Assembly (NCBI GenBank): GCA_028583605.1
Contig: CM053328.1
Location: 6,729,804 to 6,793,803, forward strand
Direction of reading: 5' to 3'
Source of the DNA: Dastarcus helophoroides
Taxonomy: Eukaryota; Arthropoda; Insecta; Coleoptera; Bothrideridae
DNA: 64,000 nucleotides
Position numbers and translations under genes: made by a program. Below are positions 34,650 through 45,806 of this stretch, in pieces. Numbering within the stretch: the stretch's first letter is position 1; each line of letters begins with the position of its first letter. The notes beneath the pieces were generated by a model. That model did not search any database. It saw only the letters and a list, made by a program, of their open reading frames with translations, and was not told the DNA's origin.

Positions 34650-37410
34650 CTTGAAAGTCATACTCCTTGCAAAATTTTAATTCAAAAATGGTTATTTCGA
34701 ATTATGTCTTGATTTGTTCTACAACATTGAACTTGTTCTCAAAATTTAATATATTTCTGGAAATCCCTAGTTTCAACTTCAACTGTGTGGCTTCGGACGT
34801 TTTGGGGGTCAACCCGACCGGTCGAAACCGAAATTTCCTTCGGTTAATTATCACTTTTAAATGTTCCAGACCTTTGATTGATATACATTCAGAACACACA
34901 CGTCCACTGTTAATAAACATTGACATCAGCCTTGTGTGTCGTCTACGAGGCAATCAAGGTCAAGAGCCGTGACGTGAACAAGGCACTAAACATCGCTATG
35001 TTAATCCTTCGCCAAATTTTATAAAATCAAACGTCGATTAACAAGTTGACCATTGGACAACCTAACGGTCCTTTCGGGGTTAATGAACAAATTGTTTCAC
35101 GATCGGACACAAGTTACTGTGATCGGAATGACGAGGCAATCGAAAATTGCTCTCACTTCCTGATGATGGGCGATGGGCATCGACTAATTGTTGACTGAAT
35201 TGTTGTCAAGGTCTCTTGCATTTCCGCCTATCGAGCAGGAAGCTAAAATACATATGCTTCGTCTGGTTTACAAACGTTACACAAATAGCGACAAAATTAG
35301 TCTTATCAAGTCGTTACAACTTAATTTTAATGGAGCAATTGTAAACTACCAGAAGTAATGTAGCCACAACAACAAGGTTACATTTCGAGTTTTTCCGTCC
35401 GAGCTTTATCGCAATTCTTTGTCCGAATTACGTTGTTAAGTTCAAAGATATTGTTTTTCACAGCTGGAACGTCACACTCTGTTATTCATTGTTTAAAAAG
35501 AAACATTCAACAATGCATTTAACCACGTCTATCGAAGGTAAACGTGATTCAAATTAAAACAATCCGAGGTGAATTCGTATCATGGTCCGTTTGCAGATTA
35601 AATGTTTGACCCAATTCTCCAAATTATTCTACAACTTGCATACGTTGCGAAGTTGAAGATGATAAACTCGAATGCAAACGGTTATCACCCGCTAATTTTA
35701 ATTATGATAAAGTCATAAATTATTTGTGCAAACAACGGGGAAGCTTCCAACTCCAAAGATAAATAACGCATTAATTTTTGTAACGTAATATTCAAGTCCT
35801 AGATAAGTGACTAATTTTCAAAATATTGTCGCACGCCGTGCATATAATTCCCACTTGGTGTTACATTCAGTCAAGGTTCCGCTTGTAAGTTGACATAATA
35901 ACCCGTGAGTATTTCAGCTGGGGTCAGGTGGGGACCTTGGCTAATGAGATACCCGTAATTGAAGGTCGTTTACTTTAGGTGATAAAAAAAAAGTACATGT
36001 GTCAATAATTGTGTAATTCCTGTAGGTCACAGTATTTTTCAGTCTACTTCGAGCGAATGTTAAATTTCTAAGTGGCGAGAACTTGTTTCAGATAAGTGGA
36101 TACTTCGAAACTTGAAACATCACGATTTTTATAAATGGCTTAAGGTCGCACGCGACATTCGTTTCGCGTTGATATATTCATGGGAAGATTTATCGAATTA
36201 CTTATTCAAATTTTCGACAACTCAGTGACGATAACTGCTGAAACTAATCAATGGTACGCTTACGTCAGCTTTTTAACAAAAATTCGTTTTTTGTTGAGAT
36301 ATTATCAAAAAACTAAAAATCTAAACTATAACACCCCAAAGGGCGGAAGTTTGAATTTCAAATCTTTATTCGACGTTTTCTTGAAATACTAGATACTTGG
36401 AGAAAAAACTAAAAATAACAAAAAAAATATCTTCAAGTTAATTTAAAGTTAAAAATTTAATAATAATATGAACATTTTAAGATTAGATACGTTTGAAGGA
36501 AGGCAGTTGGGAGACTGCTAGCAGAAGTGAAAGCTCAAAATTAGGAAATAACAGTTGAAAGTTTCCAAATAATCGAGAAAAAGATTAAATAGAGTAAGTT
36601 TGAAACAACTTAGATTGTTCTTTTTTTGGGTTGTTTATTCGGAATTCTTGTCGATTTTTCATCATAAATTTAAAGTTTTCTACTCTAAAGTTTCTAATTT
36701 CAAATGGAACTTCCTTTTCAAGTTGCAACTTTAAAAATCTGTAAATTTCGAATTCGTTTTATAAATTTCGTACTTTTTAAAAAAAAAATGATTTTTTTTA
36801 AGGTCCGTGTTTGTTGAAATGTGGAATTTTTCGGCCGATTTTAGGCGGAACCGAAATCCCACGATCAAAAGTGTTTTTTTTTCTGGCCAAAGCTTCGGTC
36901 GATTTATCAATTTAGCACATTTTTTAGTTTTGTATCTTACGTATAGGCAATTGTAAATACTTTGAATACCGTGGTCCATCTTGGGGCTAAAAACTGAACT
37001 TCATATGGATTCAGTAGTGTTGTTTGATGCGGTAATAATGATACGGACACTGGTTAATAGATGGCGCTCAAGGTTTAGAATTCATTGATCGAGGCGGTGA
37101 AATTAAATTTCGTTGTTACTTCGATTATACTGTCATGACGATGATAACTAATCTCGTGTCAGTAGCGGCGGTAGCAATCATTGTTTTACGAATTAAAGAG
37201 GTCTTCTAGTAATTTTTGATGTATCATAACTTTCTCTAAACTTGTTCTGTTTAAAGCAGGAGTTACCAAGCTTTTTTTACATTGAGCCTCCCTTGAATAT
37301 GAAAAATATGCCCTCTCTTTTTAAGTTTTTTCATGGCTACAATAAAAAAATCATATTTATTTCTCAATTATCAAATCAATTAAAACTTTGGATGTTCACC
37401 ACGTTCACCA
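34650..37410. other. Unique, less AT-rich island, no confirmed gene
   Basis: Normal-complexity DNA with several GC-richer patches (34780-35250, 35860-35960, 36120-36390, 36830-37120). Short frames of 70-100 codons occur on both strands (for example + 34667, + 36180, - 36979) but none resembles a known family. AGATGGCGCT near 37061 resembles the insect CTCF core. This kind of intronic island often holds enhancers. That is an inference. Confidence 0.4.
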
Positions 37411-37414
37411 CGGA

Positions 37415-37520
37415 CAGTGATGTCCGTTTAATAGGAACTTTCGCTCATACCAAATCGGTAAATTGTTAAAATACTATTATTATTTATTGTTTAATAAGAA
37501 CGCTTATAACGAACCGTTTT
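37415..37520 (+). mobile_element. Possible pogo/Tigger-like terminus remnant, copy 1
   Basis: From CAGTG at 37415 this matches the copy at 37706 in order: GTCCGTTTAATAGGAACTTT, CGCTCATACCAAA, ATTATTATTTATTGTTTAAT. It is then followed by CGCTTATAACGAACCG. Pogo-like transposons commonly carry CAGT ends and TATAACGAAC motifs. The copy is diverged and lacks an identifiable second terminus. Confidence 0.4.
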
Positions 37521-37703
37521 TTTCGTTCTTTATTGATATTAATAATCATCGACTAGTGTGTTGCATCTACCAATTCGAATTTAAAAATTGAAAAATTAAA
37601 ATTTCCAAAAGGTCGAAATTTTTAACACAAATCTAAAATTGGATACGGCATCAGCAGATAAAAAAAGGAAAATTTTCACAAAAAAAAGTCGAAATCAGTA
37701 GAA

Positions 37704-37792
37704 TACAGTGGGGTTCTCTTATAACGAACCCGTTTACTACGAACTTCCGCTTATAACAAACTACTCTTACCATTATTATTTATCGTTTAATG
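37704..37792 (+). mobile_element. Possible pogo/Tigger-like terminus remnant, copy 2
   Basis: TA at 37704-37705 is followed by CAGTGGGGTTCTCTTATAAC, then GAACTTCCGCTTATAACAAA and ATTATTATTTATCGTTTAAT. A TA target with a CAGT-start terminus containing TATAACGAAC resembles pogo/Tigger elements. The partner inverted end was not found, so this is a fragment or a solo end. Confidence 0.45.
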
Positions 37793-37799
37793 CAAATTT

Positions 37800-40700
37800 T
37801 GCATAATAATCGATTCTTTCAGTCACTTGAGCTTTGTTTTAAACAGACATATGATCGAAATTTTGAAAAATGTTAAATTTTTTAAAAATATTCCAAACGT
37901 TTAATTCGAAAATTTGAAAAATAAGGGGACGTACTTAAAAAAAATCTCATTTTTTGGAAAGTCAAAAATTTTAGAAAAATTTTCATAGATAGTTTAAATT
38001 AAAAAAAATCAGAATCTTCAAAAAAGAGTTGAATTCTCGAAAAATGGTCAAAATTTTGAAAAAAATTCATTGGGTGTCAAAAAATTGGAATTTGTTAAAA
38101 AAGCAAAATCCATAACTATTTAACTGTTAAAAATGTCAAAAATAAAATTGTCAGGATGATTCGAAAAATTTGGTAAATTTTCGAAAAGTTTCAAATTTCC
38201 CAAAAATTTAAAATTTATCGAAAAAGTAAAAATTTTTATAAAATAGATGATGGTACATTTTGGAGAAATTTCGAAATTTTCAAGAAATGCCAAAATCTTC
38301 TAAAGAGTTAAAATTTTGAAAAATCGTCGAAATTTTGAAAAATCGTCGAAATTTTGAAAAATCGTCGAAATTTTGAAAAAACTAAAGTTTTTCGAGTTAT
38401 ATCTAGATAATATTGTGTTTCAAGATATATAATTCGACAATTTTGAAAAATAAATGCATTTTGAAAATGTATGCATTTTGGAAAAATTCAAATTTTTGTA
38501 AAAGTCAAAATTTTATAAAATCGGTAATTATGTATTTCGGAAAATTTTAGAAATTTTCAAAAAACTAAATTTTTAAAAATGCCAAGGAGTTGACATTTTA
38601 AAAAATCGTCAAAATTTCCCAAAAAAATCTTTAGGTTAAGAAAATTGGCCAATTTTTGAAAAGCGTAATTTTCAAGATAATTAAAAAATTGTGAAAAACT
38701 TTCAAAAAATTTAAAATTGTGCAAGAGGCCAAAATTTTGAAAAATAGATGCATTTTAAGGTATGCATTTTGGAAAAATTTCCGAATTTTTCAAAGAACGG
38801 TAATCTTCAAGAGTTTAATTTTTAAAAATCGTCGAAATTTTCAAATAAAATCATTGGATTAAGAGAATTGGCAGTTTTTTGAAATTGAGATTTTCAAAGT
38901 AATTTGAAAATTCTGAAAAATTTTCAAAAAATTTTAAATCTTCGAAAGTCAAAATTTTGAAAAATAGATGCATTTTGGGAAAGTTTCGAAATTTTGTAAA
39001 AATTTGAATTATTCAAAAAATAATCAAAATTTTCATGAATTGAAGTTTCAAAAAGTCGAAAGTCAAAATTTTGAAAAAATAGATGCATTTTGGGAAAATT
39101 TCGAAAATTTGTAAAAATTTGAATTTTTCAAAAAATAATCAAAATTGTCATGAGTTGAAATTTTTAAAAATTGCCTAAATTGAAAAAATCATTTGAATAA
39201 AAACTGGCAGTTTTTTGTAAGACGAAATTTTCAAAAAATTTTAATTTGTGCAAGAGGCCAAAATTTTAAAAAAAATAGATGCATTTAAGGTATGCATTTT
39301 GGAAAAATTTCTAAATTTTACAAATTCGAATTTTTCAAACAACGGCAATAATCTTCAAAAGAGTTGAATTTTTAAAAATCGTCGGAATTTTCAAATAAAA
39401 TCATTGGATTAAGAAAATTTGCAGTTTTTTGAAATTCGAGATTTTCAAGGTAATTTGAAAATTCTGAAAAATTTTCAAAAAATTTTAAATCTTCGAAAGT
39501 CAAAATTTTGAAAAATGGATGCATTTTGTAAAAATTTGAATTTTTCAAAAAATAATCAAAATTTTCTTGAGTTGAAATTTCAAAAAGTCGAAAATCAAAA
39601 TTTTGAAAAGTAGATGCATTTTGGGAAAATTTCGAAAATTTGTGAAAATTTAAATTTTTCAAAAAATAATCAAAATTTTCATGAGTTAAAAATTTTTAAA
39701 AATCGTCTAAATTAAAAATATTATTTCATTAAAAATTGGCAGTTTTTTGTAAAACGAAATTTTCAAAAAATTTCAGATTTTCGAAATAGTCAAAATTTTG
39801 AAAAATAGATGCATTTCGAGATTTTAAAAAAATTCGACATTTTTAGAAAAAGGTTAAATTTTTGGAAGAAGGCAAAAATTTAAAAAGTCGAAAATGTTGC
39901 ACAATTTTGCAAAATGTCGAAATTTTCATAAAAACTTAGTTTTAAAAAACTAAAATTTTTTGAAAGAAGCCAGTATCAAAACCTTAAAAAAAACCGACAT
40001 TTTCAAAAAAATTCGTTATCTAAAAAATATCGCAAGTTAACAGAAAATCGATATTTAAAAAAACAGGATTTTCATAATTTTTCGAAAATTTAGAAAAGTT
40101 TTCAGAAAAGTTGCCTACATTTTTAAAAAAAGTCGAAATTTTCAAAAAAAATTCAATTTTTTATTTAAGTTTAATCTACTCGCAAAGGGTAACCCCATTA
40201 TGCTTTCAAAGCCCTGCGAGTAGAATGCGGAAACAAGGATAGATGTTGGAAAATGTCGAAATTTTGAAGAAAATTCATAGAATTTTTTTTAAAAAGTCGA
40301 TGATATTAAAAATAGACAAAAATTTTAAACCAAGGCGAGATTTTGGAAAAAAAGGTCACAATGTCCAACAAAAAATAAATTTAGAAATGGCACAAATTTT
40401 ATATAAATTCGATATTAAAAAAAAATAATGTAAAAGAAATTGTCGAAATTTTAAAAAAGTCGAGCTTTTAAAAAAAAATTAAATAAGACGTCAATTTGAA
40501 AAAGTCAAAAATTTCAGATTTTTGAAAAATGTCGAATTTTTCATGAAACCTTAAAATTTTATAAACAACTGGAAATTTAGGAAAAAGTCGAAAATTTGGA
40601 AATATTGAAATATTCAAATAAATTCGAAATTTTGTAGATATGAAAACTTGAGAAAGTCGAAGTTAAAATTTTCAAAAATAAGTTAAAAGTCTTGAGAAAG

Positions 40701-41870
40701 TGGAAAATTTGAAAAAAATTAAAATTATCAAAAAGTGGTGAATTTGAAAAATTCGAAATTTTCGAAAAAAATCTGAATTTTCAAAAAGATTTGAATTTCG
40801 ACAAAAATCTGCATTTGAAAAGTTTCAGACATTTGAAAAGGTCGAAACTTAAGTGAAAGTCCAAATTAAAACAAAAAAAAAACGAAAATTTTAAAAAACA
40901 TCGAAATTTTGGGAAATGTACAAGTTAAAGAACTAAATTTTGAAATAACAATTTCTAATTTCAAAATATAATCGAAAATTCTTAAATTAAGTTGAATTTT
41001 GAAAGAATTAAGAGCTTCCAAGCAGCTCGACATGTTAAAAAAAAATCGAAAGTTTAAAAAAACAATTTTTTTTTCAAAGGGTGCAATTTTCGAAGTCGAA
41101 TTAAATAAGTCGAAGGTTTGAAGACAAACCGAAATTTCTGCAATCAAGTCCAAATTTTGAAAAAAGCCAAAATTTTTAAAAAAGTTGAAATTTTGGAAGA
41201 AGGCAGAAATCTGAAAAATAAAGATGAAAATTCTGAAATCTAAATTTTGAAAAATGTCGAAATTCAAAAAACGAAATTTTCGAAGAAATCTGAATTTTGG
41301 AGAGGCCAAATTTTCAAAAATAATCGACACGATTGAAATGATCAAATATTTTTGATAAGGGAAATTTTTTAAAAAGGTAGAATTTAAAAAAACATTGAAA
41401 TTTTGGGAAAAAGTCGAAAATGTTAAATAGCTCAGAAATGTTGAGACAAATTTTGAAATCGAAATTTTGAAAAGTTTCATCAACTTTAAAAAACTCAACA
41501 TTTAAAAAAATTTAATAGTAAAAGTAAAAAAAACCCAAATTTTGCAATAGGTGGCAATTTTCGAAATCAAATTTAAAAAAAGCTAACGTTTTGAAGAGAA
41601 GCAAAATTTTTGTAATTAAATCGACATTTTGAAAAAGGTCAAAATTTTCAAAAATAGATGCATTTTGAGAAGAATATTTCGATATTTTTCAAGAATTCGA
41701 AATTTTGGAAGAAAGCAAAACTTTGAAAAATAAAGATGAACATTCTAAGTCGAAATTTTAAAAAATAAAAATGAACATTCTTAAGTCGAAATTTTGAAAA
41801 ATGTCGAAATTGAAAAATTGAATTTTTCGGAAAAAACTGAAATAAAACGAATTTTTTAAAAATTCCTAAT
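37800..41870. repeat. A-type block, including a duplicated repeat of about 540 bp
   Basis: A-rich low-complexity DNA with GAAATTTTGAAAAA motifs. A unit containing AAAATAGATGCATTTTGGGA, AATTTGAATTTTTCAAAAAA, TAATCAAAATTTTCATGAGT and TTGGCAGTTTTTTG recurs with GATGCATTT at about 38748, 38968, 39083, 39289, 39519, 39615, 39808 and 41658. Pairs are offset by 520-550 bp, so a compound unit was duplicated. There is no gene, and long minus-strand frames here are rich in F, S, K and N and follow the repeat. Confidence 0.75.
40176..40223. repeat. Short hairpin, CTACTCGCA arms
   Basis: Perfect 9-bp arms CTACTCGCA and TGCGAGTAG, with CAAAGGGT..AGCCCTG near the loop, enclose about 30 bases of GC-richer sequence inside an A-type block. 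It looks like a small insertion or foldback. No target duplication is clear. Confidence 0.55.
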
Positions 41871-42133
41871 GCCTCCAAAATTTCGATTTTTATATTAAGA
41901 TTTCGATTTTTTTTTTCACAAATCCGACTTATTGTAGAAATTTCAATAAAAGCAGTTTTCTGTTTGAAATAATTAAAAACTTAAATTTTTTGAAATTTGT
42001 GTTAAAAATGTCAAAGTGCTATGTTTGGCTTTTTTGTGACTTTAAATCATTAGATGTCGAAGGAGTTAGTCTGCCACTGTCTAAATATGCCCAAATTTCG
42101 TTAATATTTTTACTTTCTTAAAATTTTTTTTTG

Positions 42134-42262
42134 AATTGAAAATACAAATCTTGTCCCCTGAAACCAAGAAAGATTAAAAAGAGTATCTCTTTGAAGATGA
42201 TAGCTTGGCTATCGAAACTTTAATATTTCTTCGTTTCAGGGGACAAAATTTGTATTTCAATT
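42134..42262. mobile_element. Foldback or MITE-like inverted repeat with 44-45 bp arms
   Basis: Arms at 42134-42178 and 42219-42262 are reverse complements with a few differences, sharing TTTCAGGGGACAA and TTTGTATTTCAATT. An inner hairpin GATAGCTTGGCTATC sits at 42199-42213. A single arm recurs at 50781-50826. The dispersed arm suggests a mobile or gene-converted unit. No target duplication or coding sequence was found. Confidence 0.65.
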
Positions 42263-42279
42263 TTTCTTAAAATTAATAA

Positions 42280-43125
42280 CTAGAGCAGTAGTGAACAATT
42301 AAAGGGTGAGTAAGAAAAATATATTGTTCAGTTTATTGGTTGGCGACTTGTCTCGCTGTACATCGCAGCTATGAAGTTAATGGTCGGCCAGATTTAACCC
42401 TGAGATGGTCGTTACCATTTTGCTCCACAATTTGACCTTTACAGAAGTGAAAGGCTGATGGTTTTTTACTCTTAAAAAAGTCCACATCCACATCACAAAC
42501 ACTATGATTATCTTCATTAAAAGTATAGATTCAATATCAAGGATATCGAATTTGGCAATCGAAGTGAACGTTAATTACTTCCACGTAAATGTAAATAATT
42601 TCGTCGCTTCTATTTGTTCGTCTGTCCTCTGCGATCCGTGACTTTAGACCGCAACTTTTTTAAATCTGTGATCTGGTTTACGTCGGGTGATGACCATATG
42701 CGCCGTGATTATACGGCACATGACCACGGACAATTGTTATTACACCGAATAAAACAATATTGGCCGTCCTTCAACTTAAGAATCGTCTTGTTGTGCTTCT
42801 GCTACGAAGCGTTCCGAAAACGTAGATTCCTTTCGAATGCAGCCCCTTGAAAAGGTGCGGATCCAGCCAGGTATAAGTAAGGCCTGGGTTATCAGGTACC
42901 CATGAACATTGACCGGTTCCAAGGTTGGTTGGCGGCGTGTACCTGTACCTCTGCCTGGCTTATTTCATAAAGGAATCTTGCTCGGGTCGGGTCTTTCATG
43001 AAATGCTACAAACTCGATTTTGTGATTACGCCATTATGACTCTTATTTATTTTAGTTGATTCAAAGCATTTCCCAGGCTATGACCCCTCATTTTTTTTTA
43101 CCTTTCGCAGCTCAATATTTTAACT
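42280..43125. other. Unique higher-GC island
   Basis: Complex sequence with patches that are clearly GC-richer (42600-42990), including GTACCCATGAACATTGACCG and TGTACCTGTACCTCTGCC. A 78-codon + frame starts at 42614 (MFVCPLRSVTL) but has no family resemblance and no splice-site support. It may be an intronic regulatory element or an unrecognised exon. Confidence 0.4.
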
Positions 43126-44597
43126 GAAACTTTTTCCTGGAATTTTGACGTCAATCCCTTTTCGATTATACCAATTCGAAGAAAATAATTAGAAAATTGA
43201 AATTTACCCTCGAAATTTTGAGGAAAAAATGGAAAGTGTGAAAAAGAATTTTTCTAATTCTATAATTTTAGTTTTTTTCCGTTTTTTCCTTTTAAAAACC
43301 GCAGATTCAACTTCAAAGTTGAAATTTAAGCTTGATATTTCTAGAGTCGAAATTTTGAAAATAAAAAAAATTAAAATTATACGCTTTCTTTCCTGATGTT
43401 TTAAGAATAAAATTAAAAATTTGTTCAAAGTTTTTTCGATTTTGTCTCGAAATTTCCACTTTTTTTTTGAGCAACATATTTTCAGAAATCTTAGCCGTTT
43501 TTCGAAATATTGGCTGTAAAGTCGAAATTTTAAAAAATCATTTGGAGAACATTTTTGAGATTAAACCTAAAATTTCGATTTTTTTCCAAACAGGTGCCTT
43601 TATAATCTCCATACTTCTTTAAGTTCAAAAGTTCTTTTATTTCAAAATTTCGTGTCTAAGGTTTTTGCAAAATTTCGACTTTTTTAACTTTATTTTTGAA
43701 GCTTTAAGTTCGACTTTTTTCAATTTTTCCTTTCATTTTATATTTTTTTTATTTTCAACTTCCATTAAAATTTTAACTTTTTCCAGAAATTTTATTTTTT
43801 TTTTGTCAAAATTCTAAGTTTTAGTTTTGAACCCAAAATTTCACCTTCAACTAATTTTTTTCGAAAGGTTTGTACTTTTTTTTTCGAAATGTTGATTTTT
43901 TTCGAGAAATTTCGACTCCAGTTTTCATGTTAGTTTTCAACAAACTTTTCAACTGAAACTCAAAAGTTAGTTTTTTTTTTGACGTGTAAGTTCAACATTT
44001 CGACTTTAATTTGCTGGTTTTGTTAAACAATTTTAAAAGCTTTAAATTTCAACTTTCCACCAAATTTAGGTTATTTTTTCCTACTGGCTTGAAGTTTTAA
44101 CCTTTTTTTTTTCTTCCATTTCCACTTTAAACTCGCTAATGATTTATAAATTCCAAATTTTGTTAATTTCAAGTTTTTCTCAAAATTCCAGTTTTGCTTG
44201 TATTCTTTGTTTAAAAATGCACTTTAAATTCGTAATTTTCACTAATTCCCGAAATTTTAATGATTTAGCTCTGAATTATCTTTTGTAAATTTCGAGTGTC
44301 CTTGTGCGAAATTTTAATTTTTTCCAAAATTCTGAATCTAATATTTCGATTTTTATTATTATTGTTTTTTTAACTTTGGCTTTGAATTTAATATTGCGAT
44401 TTTTGAAGTGGGTGTTATTTTGTATTTCGAACATTCAAATGTCATCCTTAATTTCGAAAAATTTTTTTCTTCGAAATTTTGACTTCTTTTTTTGAACATT
44501 CCAAACCTAGAACAGGAATTTCCATTTTAAACTTCTTATTGTTACAACGCAACGTATTCAATTTCAAGATATTTACTTAGAATTTGGATTCATATTC

Positions 44598-45806
44598 CTT
44601 CCTTCCTTCCTTCCTTCCTTCCTTCCTTCCTTCCTTCCTTCCTTCCTTCCTTCCTTCCTTCCTTCCTTCCTTCCTTCCTTCCTTCCTTCCTTCCTTCCTT
44701 CCTTCCTTCCTTCCTTCCTTCCTTCCTTCCTTCCTTCCTTCCTTCCTTCCTTCCTTCATTCCTTCCTTCCTTCCTTCCTTCCTTCCTTCCTTCCTTCCTT
44801 CCTTCCTTCCTTCCTTCCTTCCTTCCTTCCTTCCTTCCTTCCTTCCTTCCTTCCTTCCTTCCTTCCTTCCTTCCTTCCTTCCTTCCTTCCTTCCTTCCTT
44901 CCTTCCTTCCTTCCTTCCTTGCTTCCTTGCTTCCTTGCTTCCTTGCTTCCTTGCTTTCTTCCTTTCTTCCTTTCTTCCTTTCTTGCTTTTTTGCTTTCTT
45001 GCTTTCTTGCTTTCTTGCTTTCTTGCTTTCTTCCTTTCTTCCTATCTTCCTTTCTTCCTTTCTTCCTTCCTTTCTTCCTTTCTTCCTTCCTTCCTTCCTT
45101 TCTTCCTTTCTTCCTTTCTTCCTTCCTTCCTTCCTTCCTTCCTTCCTTCCTTCCTTCCTTCCTTCTTTCCTTCCTTCCTTCTTTCCTTCCTTCCTTCCTT
45201 CCTTCCTTCCTTTCTTCCTTTCTATCTTTCTTCCTTTATTCCTTTCTTCCTTTCTTTCTTTCTTCCTTTCTTCCTTTCTTCCTTTCTTCCTTTCTTCCTT
45301 TCTTCCTTCCTTCCTTTCTTCCTTTCTTCCTTTCTTCCTTTCTTCCTTTCTTCCTTTCTTCCTTCCTTTCTTCCTTCCTTTCCTCCTTTTTTCTTTCTTC
45401 CATTTTTCCTTTCTTCCTTTCTTCCTTTCTTCCTTTCTTCCTTCCTTCCTTCCTTCCTTTCTTCCTTTCTTCCTTCCTTCCTTCCTTCCTTCCATCCTTC
45501 CTTCCTTCCTTCCTTCCTTTCTTCTTCCTTTCTTCCTTTCTTCCTTCTTCCTTCCTTCCTTCCTTCCTTCCTTCCTTCCTTCCTTCCTTCCTTCCTTCTT
45601 TCCTTCCTTCCTTCCTTCCTTCCTTCTTTCCTTCCTTCCTTCCTTCCTTCCTTCCTTCCTTCCTTCCTTCTTCCTTTCTTCCTTTCTTCCTTTCTTCCTT
45701 CCTTTCTTCCTTCCTTCCTTCCTTCCTTCCTTCCTTTCTTTCTTCCTTTCTTCCTTTCTTCCTTTTTTCCTTTCTTCCTTTCTTCCTTTCTTCCTTCCTT
45801 CCTTCC
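44598..45806. repeat. (TTCC)n microsatellite, about 1.2 kb
   Basis: TTCC repeats are uninterrupted from about 44598 to 44920, apart from one TTCA near 44758. They then become mixed TTCC/TTTC/TTGC. Open frames on both strands (FLPS on +, KEGR on -) run for hundreds of codons and are repeat artefacts. On the minus strand this is (GGAA)n, a known binding array for ETS-class factors in other genomes. Confidence 0.97.

Larger units (their letters stand above)
41880..44570. repeat. T-type block interrupted by a foldback and a unique island
   Basis: The orientation changes from A-type to T-type at about 41880. T-rich TTTCGACTTTTT motifs run to 42130 and again from 43130 to 44570. Between them are a foldback element (42134-42262) and a unique island. 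No gene is seen in the T-rich parts. Confidence 0.65.

Noticed and set aside
34667..34972. Overlapping + and - frames of 80-100 codons
   Set aside because: Open frames on both strands without codon or family support. The region is simply less AT-rich, so fewer stops occur.
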